Positions 45,016 to 54,193 of a DNA stretch of 64,000 bases are shown in pieces. The DNA lies in assembly GCF_003751085.1 (NCBI RefSeq), contig NZ_RJJY01000001.1, positions 4,092,001-4,156,000 on the forward strand. Reading direction: 5' to 3'. Each line of letters opens with the position of its first letter. Within the stretch, counting starts at the first letter, position 1. This DNA comes from Micromonospora sp. Llam0. GTDB taxonomy: Bacteria; Actinomycetota; Actinomycetes; Mycobacteriales; Micromonosporaceae. Below the pieces are notes generated by a model that saw nothing but the letters and a program-made list of their open reading frames with translations, had not been told where the DNA came from and searched no databases. The translations under genes were made by a program, and so were the position numbers.

Positions 45016-45102
45016 CCGGGTGCCGGCCGCGTGCCGACCGCGTGCCGACCGCGTGCCGACCGCGTGCCGACCGGGTGCCGACCGGGTGCCGACCGGGTGC
45101 CG
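45016..45102. repeat. 11-bp minisatellite between lepA and a kinase-like gene
   Basis: About eight direct copies of CCGSGTGCCGA, 45016-45102: one CCGGGTGCCGG, four CCGCGTGCCGA, three CCGGGTGCCGA (last incomplete). It lies in the divergent promoter region 20 bp upstream of the lepA start and 49 bp before the plus-strand gene. Possible slippage-variable expression. Confidence 0.9.
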
Positions 45103-45150
45103 CTGCCTGGGTTCGTGGCGGCGGCGCGGCAGGATGGAGGGGTGGCTACA

Positions 45151-46167
45151 GTGCGGTTGCCCGCTATCCGGTACGACGCGACATCGGTCCGCCCCGCCTG
45201 GGCGGACCTCCCACCCGATCTGCGCGCGGCGATCTGCGGTCGGCTCGGCAGCCCGGTGACCTGGGCGACCAGCGCCGGCGGCGGCTTCACTCGGGGCTTC
45301 GCCGCGACACTGACCACCTCGGCCGGCGAACGGGTGTTCGTCAAGGCCGCGTCGCTGGTCGAGCAGCGACACCTCAGTGACTGGTACGCCCGCGAGGCGG
45401 CGCTGACGGCCGAACTGCCGGCCCAGGTGGCGGCGGCCAGACCGCGGTGGACACTCACCACCGCCGGCTACTTCGTACTCTGTCTCGACGCGGTCGACGG
45501 CCGGATGCCGGCGCTGCCCTGGGCTGCGGCCGAGCTCGACGCCGCCCTGGCCAGCTGGGCGGGCGCGGCCCGCGCTCTACGCCGGCCGCCGGCCGGGCTG
45601 GTCAACATCGGTCTGCCCCGGCTGGCCGACCTGGCCAGCGCCGACCTGGCCTGGTGGCAGGAGATCGCCGCCGGCCGGGAAGCCATGCCGGTGTTCGGCA
45701 CCGACGGCGACGGCGACAGGCTGCTCCGGCGGCACCTGCCGGAGCTGGCGTCCCTGGAGGCCGACCTGCCCCACCTGGTGGCCAACGACGCGGTGATTCA
45801 CGGCGACCTGCGCCTCGACAACCTGCTGATCGACCGGACCGGGATGGCGTGGATCTGCGACTGGACCTGGGTGTGTCACGGTCCCGCTTGGTTCGACACG
45901 ACGAGCCTGCTGGTCACCGCGTACGCCAGTGGTCTCGACGCGGACACGCTGTTCGCCCGGCACCCGACTGCGGTCGACGCGCCGCCCGGCGGGCTGGACG
46001 CGGCGCTGGCGGCGCTCTCCGGCTACTGGCTGACCCGGGCGTCAGCCGGACCCACCGGCGCCTCCCCGCACGTCCGTGCTCACCAGCGGTTCAGCGGGGA
46101 GACGGCGCTGGCCTGGCTGGCCGCCCGACGCGGTTGGCCCGGCCCGTTTTGGCCGGCGCACCGGTGA
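45151..46167 (+). CDS. Aminoglycoside phosphotransferase-fold protein
   Basis: 338 aa from GTG 45151, which has GGAGGGG nine bases upstream (GTG 45142 is possible). APH fold: FVKAASLVEQRHLSDWYARE (Lys for ATP), VIHGDLRLDNLLID (catalytic loop HGDxxxxN) and ICDWTWVCHGPAWFDTTSLL (metal Asp). A small-molecule or protein kinase; no evidence for resistance. Confidence 0.85.
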   Translation: MRLPAIRYDATSVRPAWADLPPDLRAAICGRLGSPVTWATSAGGGFTRGFAATLTTSAGERVFVKAASLVEQRHLSDWYAREAALTAELPAQVAAARPRWTLTTAGYFVLCLDAVDGRMPALPWAAAELDAALASWAGAARALRRPPAGLVNIGLPRLADLASADLAWWQEIAAGREAMPVFGTDGDGDRLLRRHLPELASLEADLPHLVANDAVIHGDLRLDNLLIDRTGMAWICDWTWVCHGPAWFDTTSLLVTAYASGLDADTLFARHPTAVDAPPGGLDAALAALSGYWLTRASAGPTGASPHVRAHQRFSGETALAWLAARRGWPGPFWPAHR

Positions 46168-46328
46168 ACTGGTAACCTTGCCCTTCGCGCGTGGCGACAC
46201 GCGCCGCCAGCATGCATCCCGGTTGTCGGGCCCGGCCATCCGTCGGGCTCCGATACCGGTCCGGACCGGCCACTGCGCCGGACCCGGTCACCGGGATGAC
46301 TCGGGCGGCCGCGTACGCCGCAGGCGGA

Positions 46329-46357
46329 TTGTCATTTTGGTCGTTTCGATTTCGGAT
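46329..46357 (+). promoter_or_regulatory. Probable rpsT promoter
   Basis: TTGTCA (46329-46334), 17 bases, TCGGAT (46352-46357); 20 nt to the GTG start of rpsT, which has GAGG within the short leader. Rest of 46168-46328 shows nothing clear. Confidence 0.5.
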
Positions 46358-46377
46358 GAGCAGGGCGAGGCTGTCGC

Positions 46378-46644
46378 GTGGCGAACATCAAGTCCCAGAT
46401 CAAGCGCAACCGGCAGAACGAGAAGCGTCGGCTGCGGAACAAGTCGGTCAAGTCGGCGCTGAAGACCGCCGTCCGCAAGTTCAACGAGGCCAACGCGAAC
46501 GGCGACAACGAGCAGGCCGCCGCGCTGATGCGGGAGGCCAGCCGCAAGCTCGACAAGGCCGTCAGCAAGGGCGTGATTCACAAGAACCAGGCGGCGAACC
46601 GCAAGTCCGCGATCGCCAAGCGCCTGCAGTCGATCGGCTCCTGA
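46378..46644 (+). CDS. rpsT: 30S ribosomal protein S20
   Basis: 88 aa, GTG start. [51 protein letters not shown] are S20 hallmarks. Binds 16S rRNA early in assembly. Monocistronic; two hairpins follow. Confidence 0.97.
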   Translation: MANIKSQIKRNRQNEKRRLRNKSVKSALKTAVRKFNEANANGDNEQAAALMREASRKLDKAVSKGVIHKNQAANRKSAIAKRLQSIGS

Positions 46645-46660
46645 CGAGCCTGCTCCCACC

Positions 46661-46689
46661 GACCAGCCGACCCGCGAGGTCGGCTGGTC
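46661..46689 (+). terminator. rpsT terminator, first hairpin
   Basis: GACCAGCCGACC (46661-46672) and GGTCGGCTGGTC (46678-46689), perfect 12-bp stem, CGCGA loop, 17 nt past the stop. Confidence 0.8.
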
Positions 46690-46716
46690 TGCGTCGGGTG
46701 ACCGTTGCCACCAGCC

Positions 46717-46747
46717 GGGACTGACCCAGCTGAGCTGCGTCAGTCCC
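46717..46747. terminator. Second hairpin between rpsT and the minus-strand gene
   Basis: GGGACTGAC-C-CAGC-TGA-GCTG-C-GTCAGTCCC: 14-bp stem with one C-C mismatch. Ends the minus-strand unit from 47472 (stop 46765). Confidence 0.75.
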
Positions 46748-46764
46748 GACCCAACCGATTCACG

Positions 46765-47472
46765 TCACTCGGGTACCGGTGGTTGGCGCTCGCTGAGCTG
46801 ACCGGTGTGGAGCACGTCCAGCAGCACTGTCGGCGCGGTAAGCGCAGCAGCGGTGGCGGTCGCAGGGCTGGCCGGGACGGTCTGTAGGAGGACCGTCGGA
46901 GCCGCGAGGGCCGCACAGGTCGCCTCAGTCGAAGTCGCAGTCGCTGCGGTCGCCGTCGACGCAGTAACCGTCGCTGCGGCCGCCTCGACGTGGGCACCGC
47001 CGATCCGCCGGATCTGAATACCGGGACCGGTCTGGATGCCAGAGCCGGTCTGGATGCCGTGGCCGGTGCCGCCGGCCGGAGACGCCGGTCCGGTCCGGGT
47101 CCCGATCACCGACCGTACGGGCTGCCCGACGGCCGGGGCCACCTCGCGACGGAACATCTCCTGTTCCCGCTCGGGGACAAGCTCCGCCGACCGCTCGACC
47201 GCACCGGCGACCAGGTCGTTGATCTTCACCATGACGGCCACCGCGACCGGCAGGACCAGCATGCCCCACCAGGGGATCAGTTCCGCCAGGGCGAGCAGCC
47301 CACCCAGTACGAAGCTGCCTTCGAAGAAGGCCAGACAGGTCAACCCGCTGGGCTGCACGTACCGGAGCCGCAACGCCCGGGCGTAGACCGGTGGGAACTC
47401 GTCCTCGACGGCGTCCTGTTCGTCGGCCGGGTCCAGATGGTCACGCGGATCCCGGTGGTCACGACCGCTCAA
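46765..47472 (-). CDS. Membrane protein with Ala/Thr-rich repetitive tail
   Basis: 235 aa. TTG start overlapping the holA stop (TTGA). Charged N-terminus, one or two helices (FEGSFVLGGLLALAELIPWW, GMLVLPVAVAVMVKINDLVAG), a helical SAELVPEREQEMFRREVAPA, then about 110 residues of G-I-Q-T-G repeats (IQTGSGIQTGPGIQIR) and an Ala/Thr/Leu-rich low-complexity end. Tail may be extended by slippage. Family unknown. Confidence 0.65.
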   Translation of the reverse strand: MSGRDHRDPRDHLDPADEQDAVEDEFPPVYARALRLRYVQPSGLTCLAFFEGSFVLGGLLALAELIPWWGMLVLPVAVAVMVKINDLVAGAVERSAELVPEREQEMFRREVAPAVGQPVRSVIGTRTGPASPAGGTGHGIQTGSGIQTGPGIQIRRIGGAHVEAAAATVTASTATAATATSTEATCAALAAPTVLLQTVPASPATATAAALTAPTVLLDVLHTGQLSERQPPVPE

Positions 47473-48455
47473 CGCAGATCACCACCGCTGCGGCGGGCCT
47501 GCGCGACCGCGACGACGGCCCGTTCCAGTGCGTAGTCCCGGTCGTCCGACCCGCCCTTGACATCGGCGTTGCACCGCGCCGCCGCATGCATGGCATCGAC
47601 CAGGCCTTCCGCGCTCCAGCCCCGGCTCTGCCGTTGCGCACGCTCGATCTTCCACGCGGGCATGCCGAGACTGCTCGCCAACTGGTACGGGCTCCCCCGC
47701 CCGGCGGACGCGACCCGGGCCACGGTACGGATGCCGTCGGCGAGCGCGTCGGCGATCGGCACCGGATCAACCCCGACGTGCAGGGCCCAGCGCAGTGCTT
47801 CCAGGGCTCCCGGCACGTCACCGATGATCGCTGCGTCGGCCACGGTGAATCCACTCACTTCAGCACGGCCCCGGTAGTACCGGGCCACGGTCGCCGCGTC
47901 GACCCGGCCGCCCGTGTCGGCCAGCAGTTGGGCGCAGGCCGCAGACAGTTCCCGCAAGTCGTTGCCGACAGCGGCGAGTAGCGCCTCGGCGGCGTCGTCG
48001 GTGCACCGGCCGCCGGCGCGACGAAACTCGTCGCGGACGAAGGCGACCCGTTCCCGGTGCCCCTTGAGCTTGGCCGCCGGCACCACGGTCGCCCCGGCCG
48101 ACCGCAGCCCGTCGGCGAAGGCCTTCCCTTTGGCACCGCCCGCGTGGGTGACCAGCAGCGTCACGTCCGGATCGGGTTGCTTCGCGTAGCCGAGCAGCGC
48201 GGCGGTCAGGTCCTTGCGGGCGTCCTGGCCACTGCGCAGGACGAGCAGTCGCCGACCGCCGAACAGGGACGGACTGAGCATCTCGGCGACCTCGCCGGCA
48301 CTGACCGCGCCCGCCTCGTACTCCCGCACGTCGGCGTCGGGATCGGTGGCCCGGGCAGCCTGGACGGCTTCCGTCACAGCCCGAGTGACCAGAAGTTCCT
48401 CGTCACCGAGCACGAGCACCACGGCGGGCGGGGCGGCAATTTTCACGCCCGCCAT
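47469..48455 (-). CDS. holA: DNA polymerase III subunit delta
   Basis: 328 aa from ATG 48455. GDEELLVTRAVTEAVQAAR, LFGGRRLLVLRSGQDARKDL, LREL SACAQLLADTGG and GDVPGALEALRWALHVGVDP fit HolA, the clamp-loader wrench. Its position next to comEC and rpsT is conserved. No good ribosome site; possibly leaderless. Confidence 0.9.
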   Translation of the reverse strand: MAGVKIAAPPAVVLVLGDEELLVTRAVTEAVQAARATDPDADVREYEAGAVSAGEVAEMLSPSLFGGRRLLVLRSGQDARKDLTAALLGYAKQPDPDVTLLVTHAGGAKGKAFADGLRSAGATVVPAAKLKGHRERVAFVRDEFRRAGGRCTDDAAEALLAAVGNDLRELSAACAQLLADTGGRVDAATVARYYRGRAEVSGFTVADAAIIGDVPGALEALRWALHVGVDPVPIADALADGIRTVARVASAGRGSPYQLASSLGMPAWKIERAQRQSRGWSAEGLVDAMHAAARCNADVKGGSDDRDYALERAVVAVAQARRSGGDLR

Positions 48456-48605
48456 AGTCGCACGGGTCGTAGCACCGAGATCAACCCCCAATTTCTCGCT
48501 GCGTAGTTGTTCAGTCACGCTCCGATAATAGGGACATTTGCTGGCGAGCTGGCACGAACGACACCGGAACACCGCAGCTGACTGCGCGGGTCCGCCCCAC
48601 CCGGA

Positions 48606-51065
48606 TCAGCCAGTACGGGAGGTGACGTCAGCCCGCTGGTGGGAGACCGCGAGCCCGCCGCCACGCCGTACCACCACGAGATCACCGTCGACATCGGTCC
48701 GCAGCACCCGCGCTCCCCGCGCCGACAACCGGGCGAGCACTCCCGGATCCGGATGCCCGTACCGGTTGTCGGCACCGACCGGCACCACCGCTACCTTGGG
48801 TGCCACCGCGTCCAGGAAACCGACGTCCTGGAAGGGCGACCCGTGGTGGGCGACCTTGAGCACGTCCGCCCGCAGCCCGGCCGCCCCGAACCGGTCCAGT
48901 AACGCTTCCTGCGAGTCGTGCTCGGCGTCACCGGTCAGCAGGATCCGTACCCCGTCCACGACGGCCAGCAGCATCAGGGAGTTGTTGTTCGGATCGGACC
49001 TGGTCCCGACGAACGGCTCGGTCGGACCGAGCACCGTCAACTCGACCGGGCCACGACGGTAACTCCAGCCGGGCGGAACCGGTCCGACCGCGACGCCTCG
49101 GGCCGCCGCCGCCAACTGCACCGCGTCCCGGCCGGCGGCCGGCTCCGGCCACGCGGTGGTCGCCACCGCCGAGACCAGACGGTGTCGCAGGACACCGTCG
49201 ACGCCAGCGACATGGTCGGCGTGGAAGTGACTGATCACCAACAGCGGCACCCGGCTGACGCCGAGACGACGCAGGCACCGGTCGGCCGCAGCCGGGTCCG
49301 GGCCGGCGTCGACGACCACAGCGGACCGGGCACCGGCGGGTAGCACCACCACGTCCCCCTGACCCACCGCACAGACCGCCACCACCCAGCCATCCGGTGG
49401 CCAGCCCGGCGCGGCGAGCCGCACCGGCAGGGCACCGACCACGGCTCCGACCGCCACCACCGCCAGCACTCGACGGGCGAACCCGTGGCGGGCCAAGACC
49501 AGCACAACGACCGTCGACGCGGCGAGGGAGAGCGCACCGACGGCCCCGTCCGGCCACGGCAGCGACCCTGCGGGGACCCGCGCCCCGTACCGGGCCACCG
49601 TCACCAGCCACCAGGCCGGCCAGTGACCGAGCCAGGCCAGCAGTTCGGCACCGCCCGGCCAGACCGGTGAGACGACGGCGGTCGCCACCCCGAGCACCGT
49701 CGCCGGGGCGATCGCCGGCACCACGAGCAGGTTGGCGGGAACCGCGACCAGGCTGATCAGCCCGGACAGGCCGGCGACGACCGGGGTGCAGGCCAGCTGC
49801 GCCGCCGCCGGAATCGCCAACGCGTCCGCCAGCGGAGCGGGAACGCCACGGGCCACCATCGCGTCCCGCCAGCCGGGTGCGAGCAGCAGCAGACCACCGG
49901 TCGCCAGTACGGACAGGGCGAACCCCGCGTCTGCGGCCAGCTCCGGATCGACCACGACCAGAACGGCCACGGTCGCGCCGAGCGCCGGCAACGCCGCCCG
50001 CCGACGTCCGGTCGCCAGCGCGAGCAGCCCGACCGCACCCATCACCCCGGCCCGTACCACACTGGGCGAGGGACGGGCCAGGATCACGAAGCCGACCAGC
50101 GCCACGGCGCACGCGACCGCCGTCAGACCGGGGCCGGCCCGGCACCAGCGCATCCCGAGCAGGACGAACCCGACGACAACCGCGACGTTGGAACCACTCA
50201 CCGCGACGAGATGGGTCAGCCCGGTAGCCCGGAAGTCCTCCTCCACCGCAGGATCCAGCCGGCTGGTGTCGCCGACGACGAGACCGGGCAACAGGCCACC
50301 GGGCTGGTCGGGCAACGGCTCGCAGGCGCGCTGCAGACCCGACCGCAGGACACCTGCCGCCCGCTGCGCCCAACTCGAGGACCCGACCGGCGTCGGATCC
50401 TCTCCGGTGGACAGCACGGCGGCGGTCAGATCACCGCCGCGCGGTGGCGCCAACCGGCCGGCGACCCGCACCCGCTGCCCCGGCAGCAGCCCGTCCCAGG
50501 CGTTGCTGGTGCCGAGGACGAGCAACCGCACCGGACCGACCAGTCGACCGGCGACGCCGTGGTCGGGCCCGGCGGCCGGCGAGCCGGACAGGCCGGCCAG
50601 CCGGACCGGCACCAGCCACAGCGGCGGTCCCGCCACCGCCGACCTGACCCGTCGAGGATCGTCCCGGATCACCACCTCCGCGGTGACCGCCGCCCGGTCG
50701 TCGACCAGTGCCGCGAGCGGCCCGGCGTCGCGCGCCGCCACCCGTGCGCCGGCAGCGGCGGCACCGCAGACGACCCCGAGCACCACCGCCATGGCCAGCC
50801 AGCCGTACGCGTGGATCCACCTGGTCAGCCGGGGCAGATCGGAGTCGTTGCCGGGCTGCCGGGCCGCCCGGCTGCGGCCGGTGCCCGTACCTCTGGTCAG
50901 GTAGACGCCGAGCAGGCCGACCAGCGTCACGCCACCGATGACCAGTGCCGCCGCCAGTTGGGCCGTGCCGCACACCACAGCGAAGGCGGCCAGCCAGCAG
51001 GCCACCGCGAACCCGGCCAGCCGCAGATCCGGCGGCCCGACCCGGTTGTCACCGGATGCCTTCAC
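48606..51065 (-). CDS. comEC: ComEC/Rec2 DNA-uptake channel protein
   Basis: 819 aa, GTG overlapping the comEA stop. N-terminal helices and DUF4131 domain, a Competence domain (GLTHLVAVSGSNVAVVVGFV), many helices, then a metallo-beta-lactamase-type domain (LLVISHFHADHVAGVDGVL, VLKVAHHGSPFQDVGFLDA). Forms the inner-membrane channel for incoming single-stranded DNA. The HxHxDH motif is intact. Confidence 0.94.
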   Translation of the reverse strand: MKASGDNRVGPPDLRLAGFAVACWLAAFAVVCGTAQLAAALVIGGVTLVGLLGVYLTRGTGTGRSRAARQPGNDSDLPRLTRWIHAYGWLAMAVVLGVVCGAAAAGARVAARDAGPLAALVDDRAAVTAEVVIRDDPRRVRSAVAGPPLWLVPVRLAGLSGSPAAGPDHGVAGRLVGPVRLLVLGTSNAWDGLLPGQRVRVAGRLAPPRGGDLTAAVLSTGEDPTPVGSSSWAQRAAGVLRSGLQRACEPLPDQPGGLLPGLVVGDTSRLDPAVEEDFRATGLTHLVAVSGSNVAVVVGFVLLGMRWCRAGPGLTAVACAVALVGFVILARPSPSVVRAGVMGAVGLLALATGRRRAALPALGATVAVLVVVDPELAADAGFALSVLATGGLLLLAPGWRDAMVARGVPAPLADALAIPAAAQLACTPVVAGLSGLISLVAVPANLLVVPAIAPATVLGVATAVVSPVWPGGAELLAWLGHWPAWWLVTVARYGARVPAGSLPWPDGAVGALSLAASTVVVLVLARHGFARRVLAVVAVGAVVGALPVRLAAPGWPPDGWVVAVCAVGQGDVVVLPAGARSAVVVDAGPDPAAADRCLRRLGVSRVPLLVISHFHADHVAGVDGVLRHRLVSAVATTAWPEPAAGRDAVQLAAAARGVAVGPVPPGWSYRRGPVELTVLGPTEPFVGTRSDPNNNSLMLLAVVDGVRILLTGDAEHDSQEALLDRFGAAGLRADVLKVAHHGSPFQDVGFLDAVAPKVAVVPVGADNRYGHPDPGVLARLSARGARVLRTDVDGDLVVVRRGGGLAVSHQRADVTSRTG

Positions 51066-51991
51066 ACCGTCACCAGCTCACGCAGTTGGTCGAACCGCGC
51101 GTCGCCGATACCGCTGACCTTGCGCAGGTCGTTGACGGACGCGAACCTGCCCACCCGCTCGCGATGGTCGATGATCCGCTGGGCGAGCACCGGGCCGACC
51201 CCCGGCAGCGTCTCCAACTGCTGCTGGCTCGCGGCGTTCAGGTCGACCTTGCCGGTCTCGCCCGGCCGGCCGGCGGCAGGGGCAGCCCCGGTCACGGCTC
51301 CCGGTGGAGGGGTGACCCCGACCACGACGAGCTCACCGTCCTGGACCGGGCGGGCCAGGTTGAGCCAGGCGATGTCGGTGTCGGGCAGGGTGCCACCGGC
51401 CGCCTCCAGGGCATCGGCCACCCGGGCACCGGCCGGCAGGGTCACCAGACCCGGCCGGCGGACCCGACCGGTCACCGCGACGATCAGCTGTGTCGGTCCG
51501 CCGGTGCCGGTCGTCCCGGTTCCGGCCGCAGCCGGGCGGCCCTCGGAACTCGGGCCGGTGGCCACGGCCGGAACCGGGACGCCCTGGACCGGGGTGCCGT
51601 CGGCGGACGGCACCGGCTCGACCCGGGGTCGCGCCCGCCAGGCGAGCAGCGCGGCGACGGCGACCACCACCACAGCCACGGCGGCGAGTGCCCGTACCCC
51701 GCGCCGACCGGGGTCGAAGGCGGGCAGCCGGGCGGTCGCCCCGGGAAAGGCCGGGTCGTCGAGGTCGAGCGGGTCGCCCGACCCGGCCGGATCTGCCCGG
51801 TCGCGGTCGGTCGGACCGCTGCGGCCGGTCGGGTCCCCGAAGTCGCGGTCGGACGGACGGACGGGGTCTACCGGCGCCCGTAGGCCGCCATCAGCGGGTG
51901 CCCGTAGGCCACCACCGGCGTTTGTCAGTAGGCCGCCGCCGGCGTGGGTCAGCCGGGCCAGCCGTCGTTGGACGGCGTCGTCGTCGATCAC
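51062..51991 (-). CDS. comEA: ComEA competence DNA-binding protein
   Basis: 309 aa, GTG start. Cytosolic N-terminus of about 105 residues with tandem GG-R-AP repeats (GGGLRAPADGGLRAPV) and RSDRD-type charges, a helix (LAAVAVVVVAVAALLAW), an external SLBB-like domain (TGRVRRPGLVTLPAGARVAD) and two helix-hairpin-helix motifs (DLNAASQQQLETLPGVGPVL, SVNDLRKVSGIGDARFDQLR). Captures DNA for ComEC. Confidence 0.93.
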   Translation of the reverse strand: MIDDDAVQRRLARLTHAGGGLLTNAGGGLRAPADGGLRAPVDPVRPSDRDFGDPTGRSGPTDRDRADPAGSGDPLDLDDPAFPGATARLPAFDPGRRGVRALAAVAVVVVAVAALLAWRARPRVEPVPSADGTPVQGVPVPAVATGPSSEGRPAAAGTGTTGTGGPTQLIVAVTGRVRRPGLVTLPAGARVADALEAAGGTLPDTDIAWLNLARPVQDGELVVVGVTPPPGAVTGAAPAAGRPGETGKVDLNAASQQQLETLPGVGPVLAQRIIDHRERVGRFASVNDLRKVSGIGDARFDQLRELVTV

Positions 51992-52109
51992 GTGCAGAAG
52001 CTAGGCCGCCGGCTAGGCCGCCCCGACCGGACTGCGGGCCGGGCTGTGGACGACCAGCGCGTTGTGGACAATGCCCCGTACCGGGCCCCGATCTGCTATG
52101 GGCCGGCGG

Positions 52110-52970
52110 TCAGGAGCCCGCCCGCCGGTGCACCACGACCGAGAGCAGACCGGGGCCGGCGTGTGCGGTCACCACCGCCCCGATCTGCGCCACGTGGACG
52201 TCCTGGAGCCGGTCGCCCAGCCGGGAGGTCAGTTCGGCACATAGCGCGGCGGCCCGGTCCGGATCGTCGAGGTGGTGCACGGCGACGTCGACCCGCGACG
52301 CGTCGCCGGCCGCGAGACAGGCGAGGTCGACCAGCTTGGCCAGGGCACGGGCGGCGGTACGTACCTTGTCACGCAGCACGATGTGACCGTCCTGCACGTG
52401 CAGGATCGGCTTGACCGCCAGCGCCGTACCCAGCAGCGCGGACGCTGCCGTGATCCGACCACCGCGCCGCAGATGCTCCAACGTGTCGACGTAGAAGAAG
52501 GTCCGGGTGCGGGCCGCCGCGGCGGTCGCGGCGGCGCTGACCTCGGCCAGGTCGCCCCCGCCGGCCGCCACCGTCGCCGCGGCGAGCGCAGGGAAGCCCA
52601 GCCCCATGCCGGTCGAGCCGCTGTCCACCACCGCGACCCGGTCCGGGCCGGTCTGCCGGGCGGCCAGTTCGGCGGCCGCGACCGTGCCGGACAGCCCGGC
52701 CGACAGGTGCACCGACACGACGCCGGAGCTGCCGGTGCCCAGCAGTCGCCGGTACGTCTCGGCGAACTGCTCGGGCGCGGGTCGCGAGGTGCTGACCGCC
52801 GACCGCCGCACGGTCAACGCGCGGGCCACCTCGGTCGGGGTGAGATCAAGGCCTTCCCGGCGTTCGACGCCGTCGACCAGCACGGTCAGCGGCACCACCG
52901 TGAGGTGGTGCCGCTGTGCCAGATCAGCCGGCAGGTAGGCGGTGGAGTCGGTCACGACCGCGACGGACAT
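52110..52970 (-). CDS. DegV-family fatty-acid-binding protein
   Basis: 286 aa. MSVAVVTDSTAYLPADLAQR, TSRPAPEQFAETYRRLL, VHLSAGLSGTV, VVDSGSTGMGLGF and the C-terminal hand domain are DegV features. Presents fatty acids to acyl-phosphate kinases (FakB-like). Same position as in Mycobacterium. Confidence 0.93.
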   Translation of the reverse strand: MSVAVVTDSTAYLPADLAQRHHLTVVPLTVLVDGVERREGLDLTPTEVARALTVRRSAVSTSRPAPEQFAETYRRLLGTGSSGVVSVHLSAGLSGTVAAAELAARQTGPDRVAVVDSGSTGMGLGFPALAAATVAAGGGDLAEVSAAATAAAARTRTFFYVDTLEHLRRGGRITAASALLGTALAVKPILHVQDGHIVLRDKVRTAARALAKLVDLACLAAGDASRVDVAVHHLDDPDRAAALCAELTSRLGDRLQDVHVAQIGAVVTAHAGPGLLSVVVHRRAGS

Positions 52971-53058
52971 GCCGGCACGCTAGCTGATCATCGGCGATCG
53001 TGCCCGGCCAGGCCACCTGTCGGGCCAGGCCGGCCGTCGGATCAAGCCGGCTGTCGAG

Positions 53059-53688
53059 TCAGACCGGGGCGGGGATGTCCCGGGTGCTGCTCACTCCGAC
53101 GTTGTGTGCCCGCAGTTGCCAGCCACGCGACTCGTCGTACCGCAGCTCGGTCCAGTGGCAGTTCTGCAGCGGAGCGACGGTACGCAGCACCGCCGTGCCC
53201 CAGCCGAGCAGATGGCCACAGCCCTGCCGGGCCGCCCCGCCGTGGGTGGCGACCACCACGGTCCCGCCCGGCGTCGCGTCAGCCGCGTCCTGCAACGCCT
53301 CCCCGACCCGTTTGCCAAGGTCGTCGAGGCTCTCCACGGCACAGCCGGGCGACGGATCGCCGGCCCGCCAGCGGGCGTGCTCGGCGGGGAACCGTTCGGC
53401 GATGGTCGGCATGGTGAGCCCTTGCCAGAGCCCGTACTGCCGCTCCCGCAACCGGGGATCGGAACGGACCGGAAGGCCGGTGAGTGCCGCCAGAGCCGCT
53501 GCGGTGTCGGCCGCCCGCTGCAGGTCGCTGGCGACGATCGCGTCCGGTCGTAGCGCCGCGATCAGCGGCGCGGCGGCGGTGGCCTGGGCCCGGCCGAGGT
53601 CGTTGAGCGCGGTGTCGGTCTGGCCCTGCACCCGGTCGGCGGCGTTCCAGTCGGTGTTGCCGTGCCGCCAGACGATCAACCGAGTCAC
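53059..53688 (-). CDS. Histidine phosphatase (GpgP-like)
   Basis: 209 aa from GTG 53688 overlapping the rsfS stop. RHG motif LIVWRHGNTDWNAADRVQGQ, ASDLQRAADTA, ERQYGLWQGL and VATHGGAARQ (second His) define the phosphoglycerate-mutase-like family. The position matches mycobacterial gpgP (glucosyl-3-phosphoglycerate phosphatase), but substrate is inferred. Confidence 0.88.
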   Translation of the reverse strand: MTRLIVWRHGNTDWNAADRVQGQTDTALNDLGRAQATAAAPLIAALRPDAIVASDLQRAADTAAALAALTGLPVRSDPRLRERQYGLWQGLTMPTIAERFPAEHARWRAGDPSPGCAVESLDDLGKRVGEALQDAADATPGGTVVVATHGGAARQGCGHLLGWGTAVLRTVAPLQNCHWTELRYDESRGWQLRAHNVGVSSTRDIPAPV

Positions 53689-54083
53689 TCGGTGGCCCCG
53701 GCCTCGGCCTCGACCAGGTCGCGGTCGACGAACGGGATGACCGGACAGTCCTTCCAGAGCCGGTCGAGGGCGTAGAACTCGCGTTCCTCGGTGTGCTGGA
53801 CGTGCACCACGATGTCGTTGAAGTCGAGCAGCACCCACCGGCCGGCCCGGTCGCCTTCACGCCGGATCGGCTTGGCCTTGTCCGGCAGCCGGACCAGACT
53901 CTCCTCGATGGCATCGACGACGGCCAACACCTGGCGCTCGTTCGGCGCCGAGGCGAGCACGAAGGCGTCGGTGATCGCCATCCGGTCGGCCACGTCAATG
54001 ACGACGATGTCCTGCGCCTTCTTGTCGGCGGCGGCCTGGGCGGCCGTCAGGGCCAGCTCCCGCGCGCGCTCTGAGGCGCTCAT
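53685..54083 (-). CDS. rsfS: Ribosome silencing factor RsfS
   Basis: 132 aa. ADKKAQDIVVIDVADRMAITDAFVLAS and WVLLDFNDIVVHVQHTEERE, cut here to DFNDIVVHVQHTEERE, are diagnostic. Binds L14 and prevents subunit joining when nutrients are scarce. AGGTGA before the ATG. Preceded by a short hairpin. Confidence 0.95.
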   Translation of the reverse strand: MSASERARELALTAAQAAADKKAQDIVVIDVADRMAITDAFVLASAPNERQVLAVVDAIEESLVRLPDKAKPIRREGDRAGRWVLLDFNDIVVHVQHTEEREFYALDRLWKDCPVIPFVDRDLVEAEAGATE

Positions 54084-54108
54084 CGGATCACCTCGACAAC
54101 ACTCCTTC

Positions 54109-54130
54109 AGCTAGACAGCTTCGCTGCTCT
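54109..54130 (-). other. Hairpin in the rsfS leader
   Basis: CTAGACAGC TTC GCTGCTCTAG, one bulged base, 26 nt upstream of rsfS start and after nadD stop. May terminate nadD or attenuate rsfS. Confidence 0.5.
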
Positions 54131-54193
54131 AGCCTCTCACACTCGCCCAGCCAGGAAATACGGATATAACACCCAGAACATGACACGGAGGGG

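Noticed and set aside
45016..45102. CRISPR array or coding repeat
   Set aside because: 11-bp units without spacers; translation in this stretch has no consistent gene and lacks a ribosome site.
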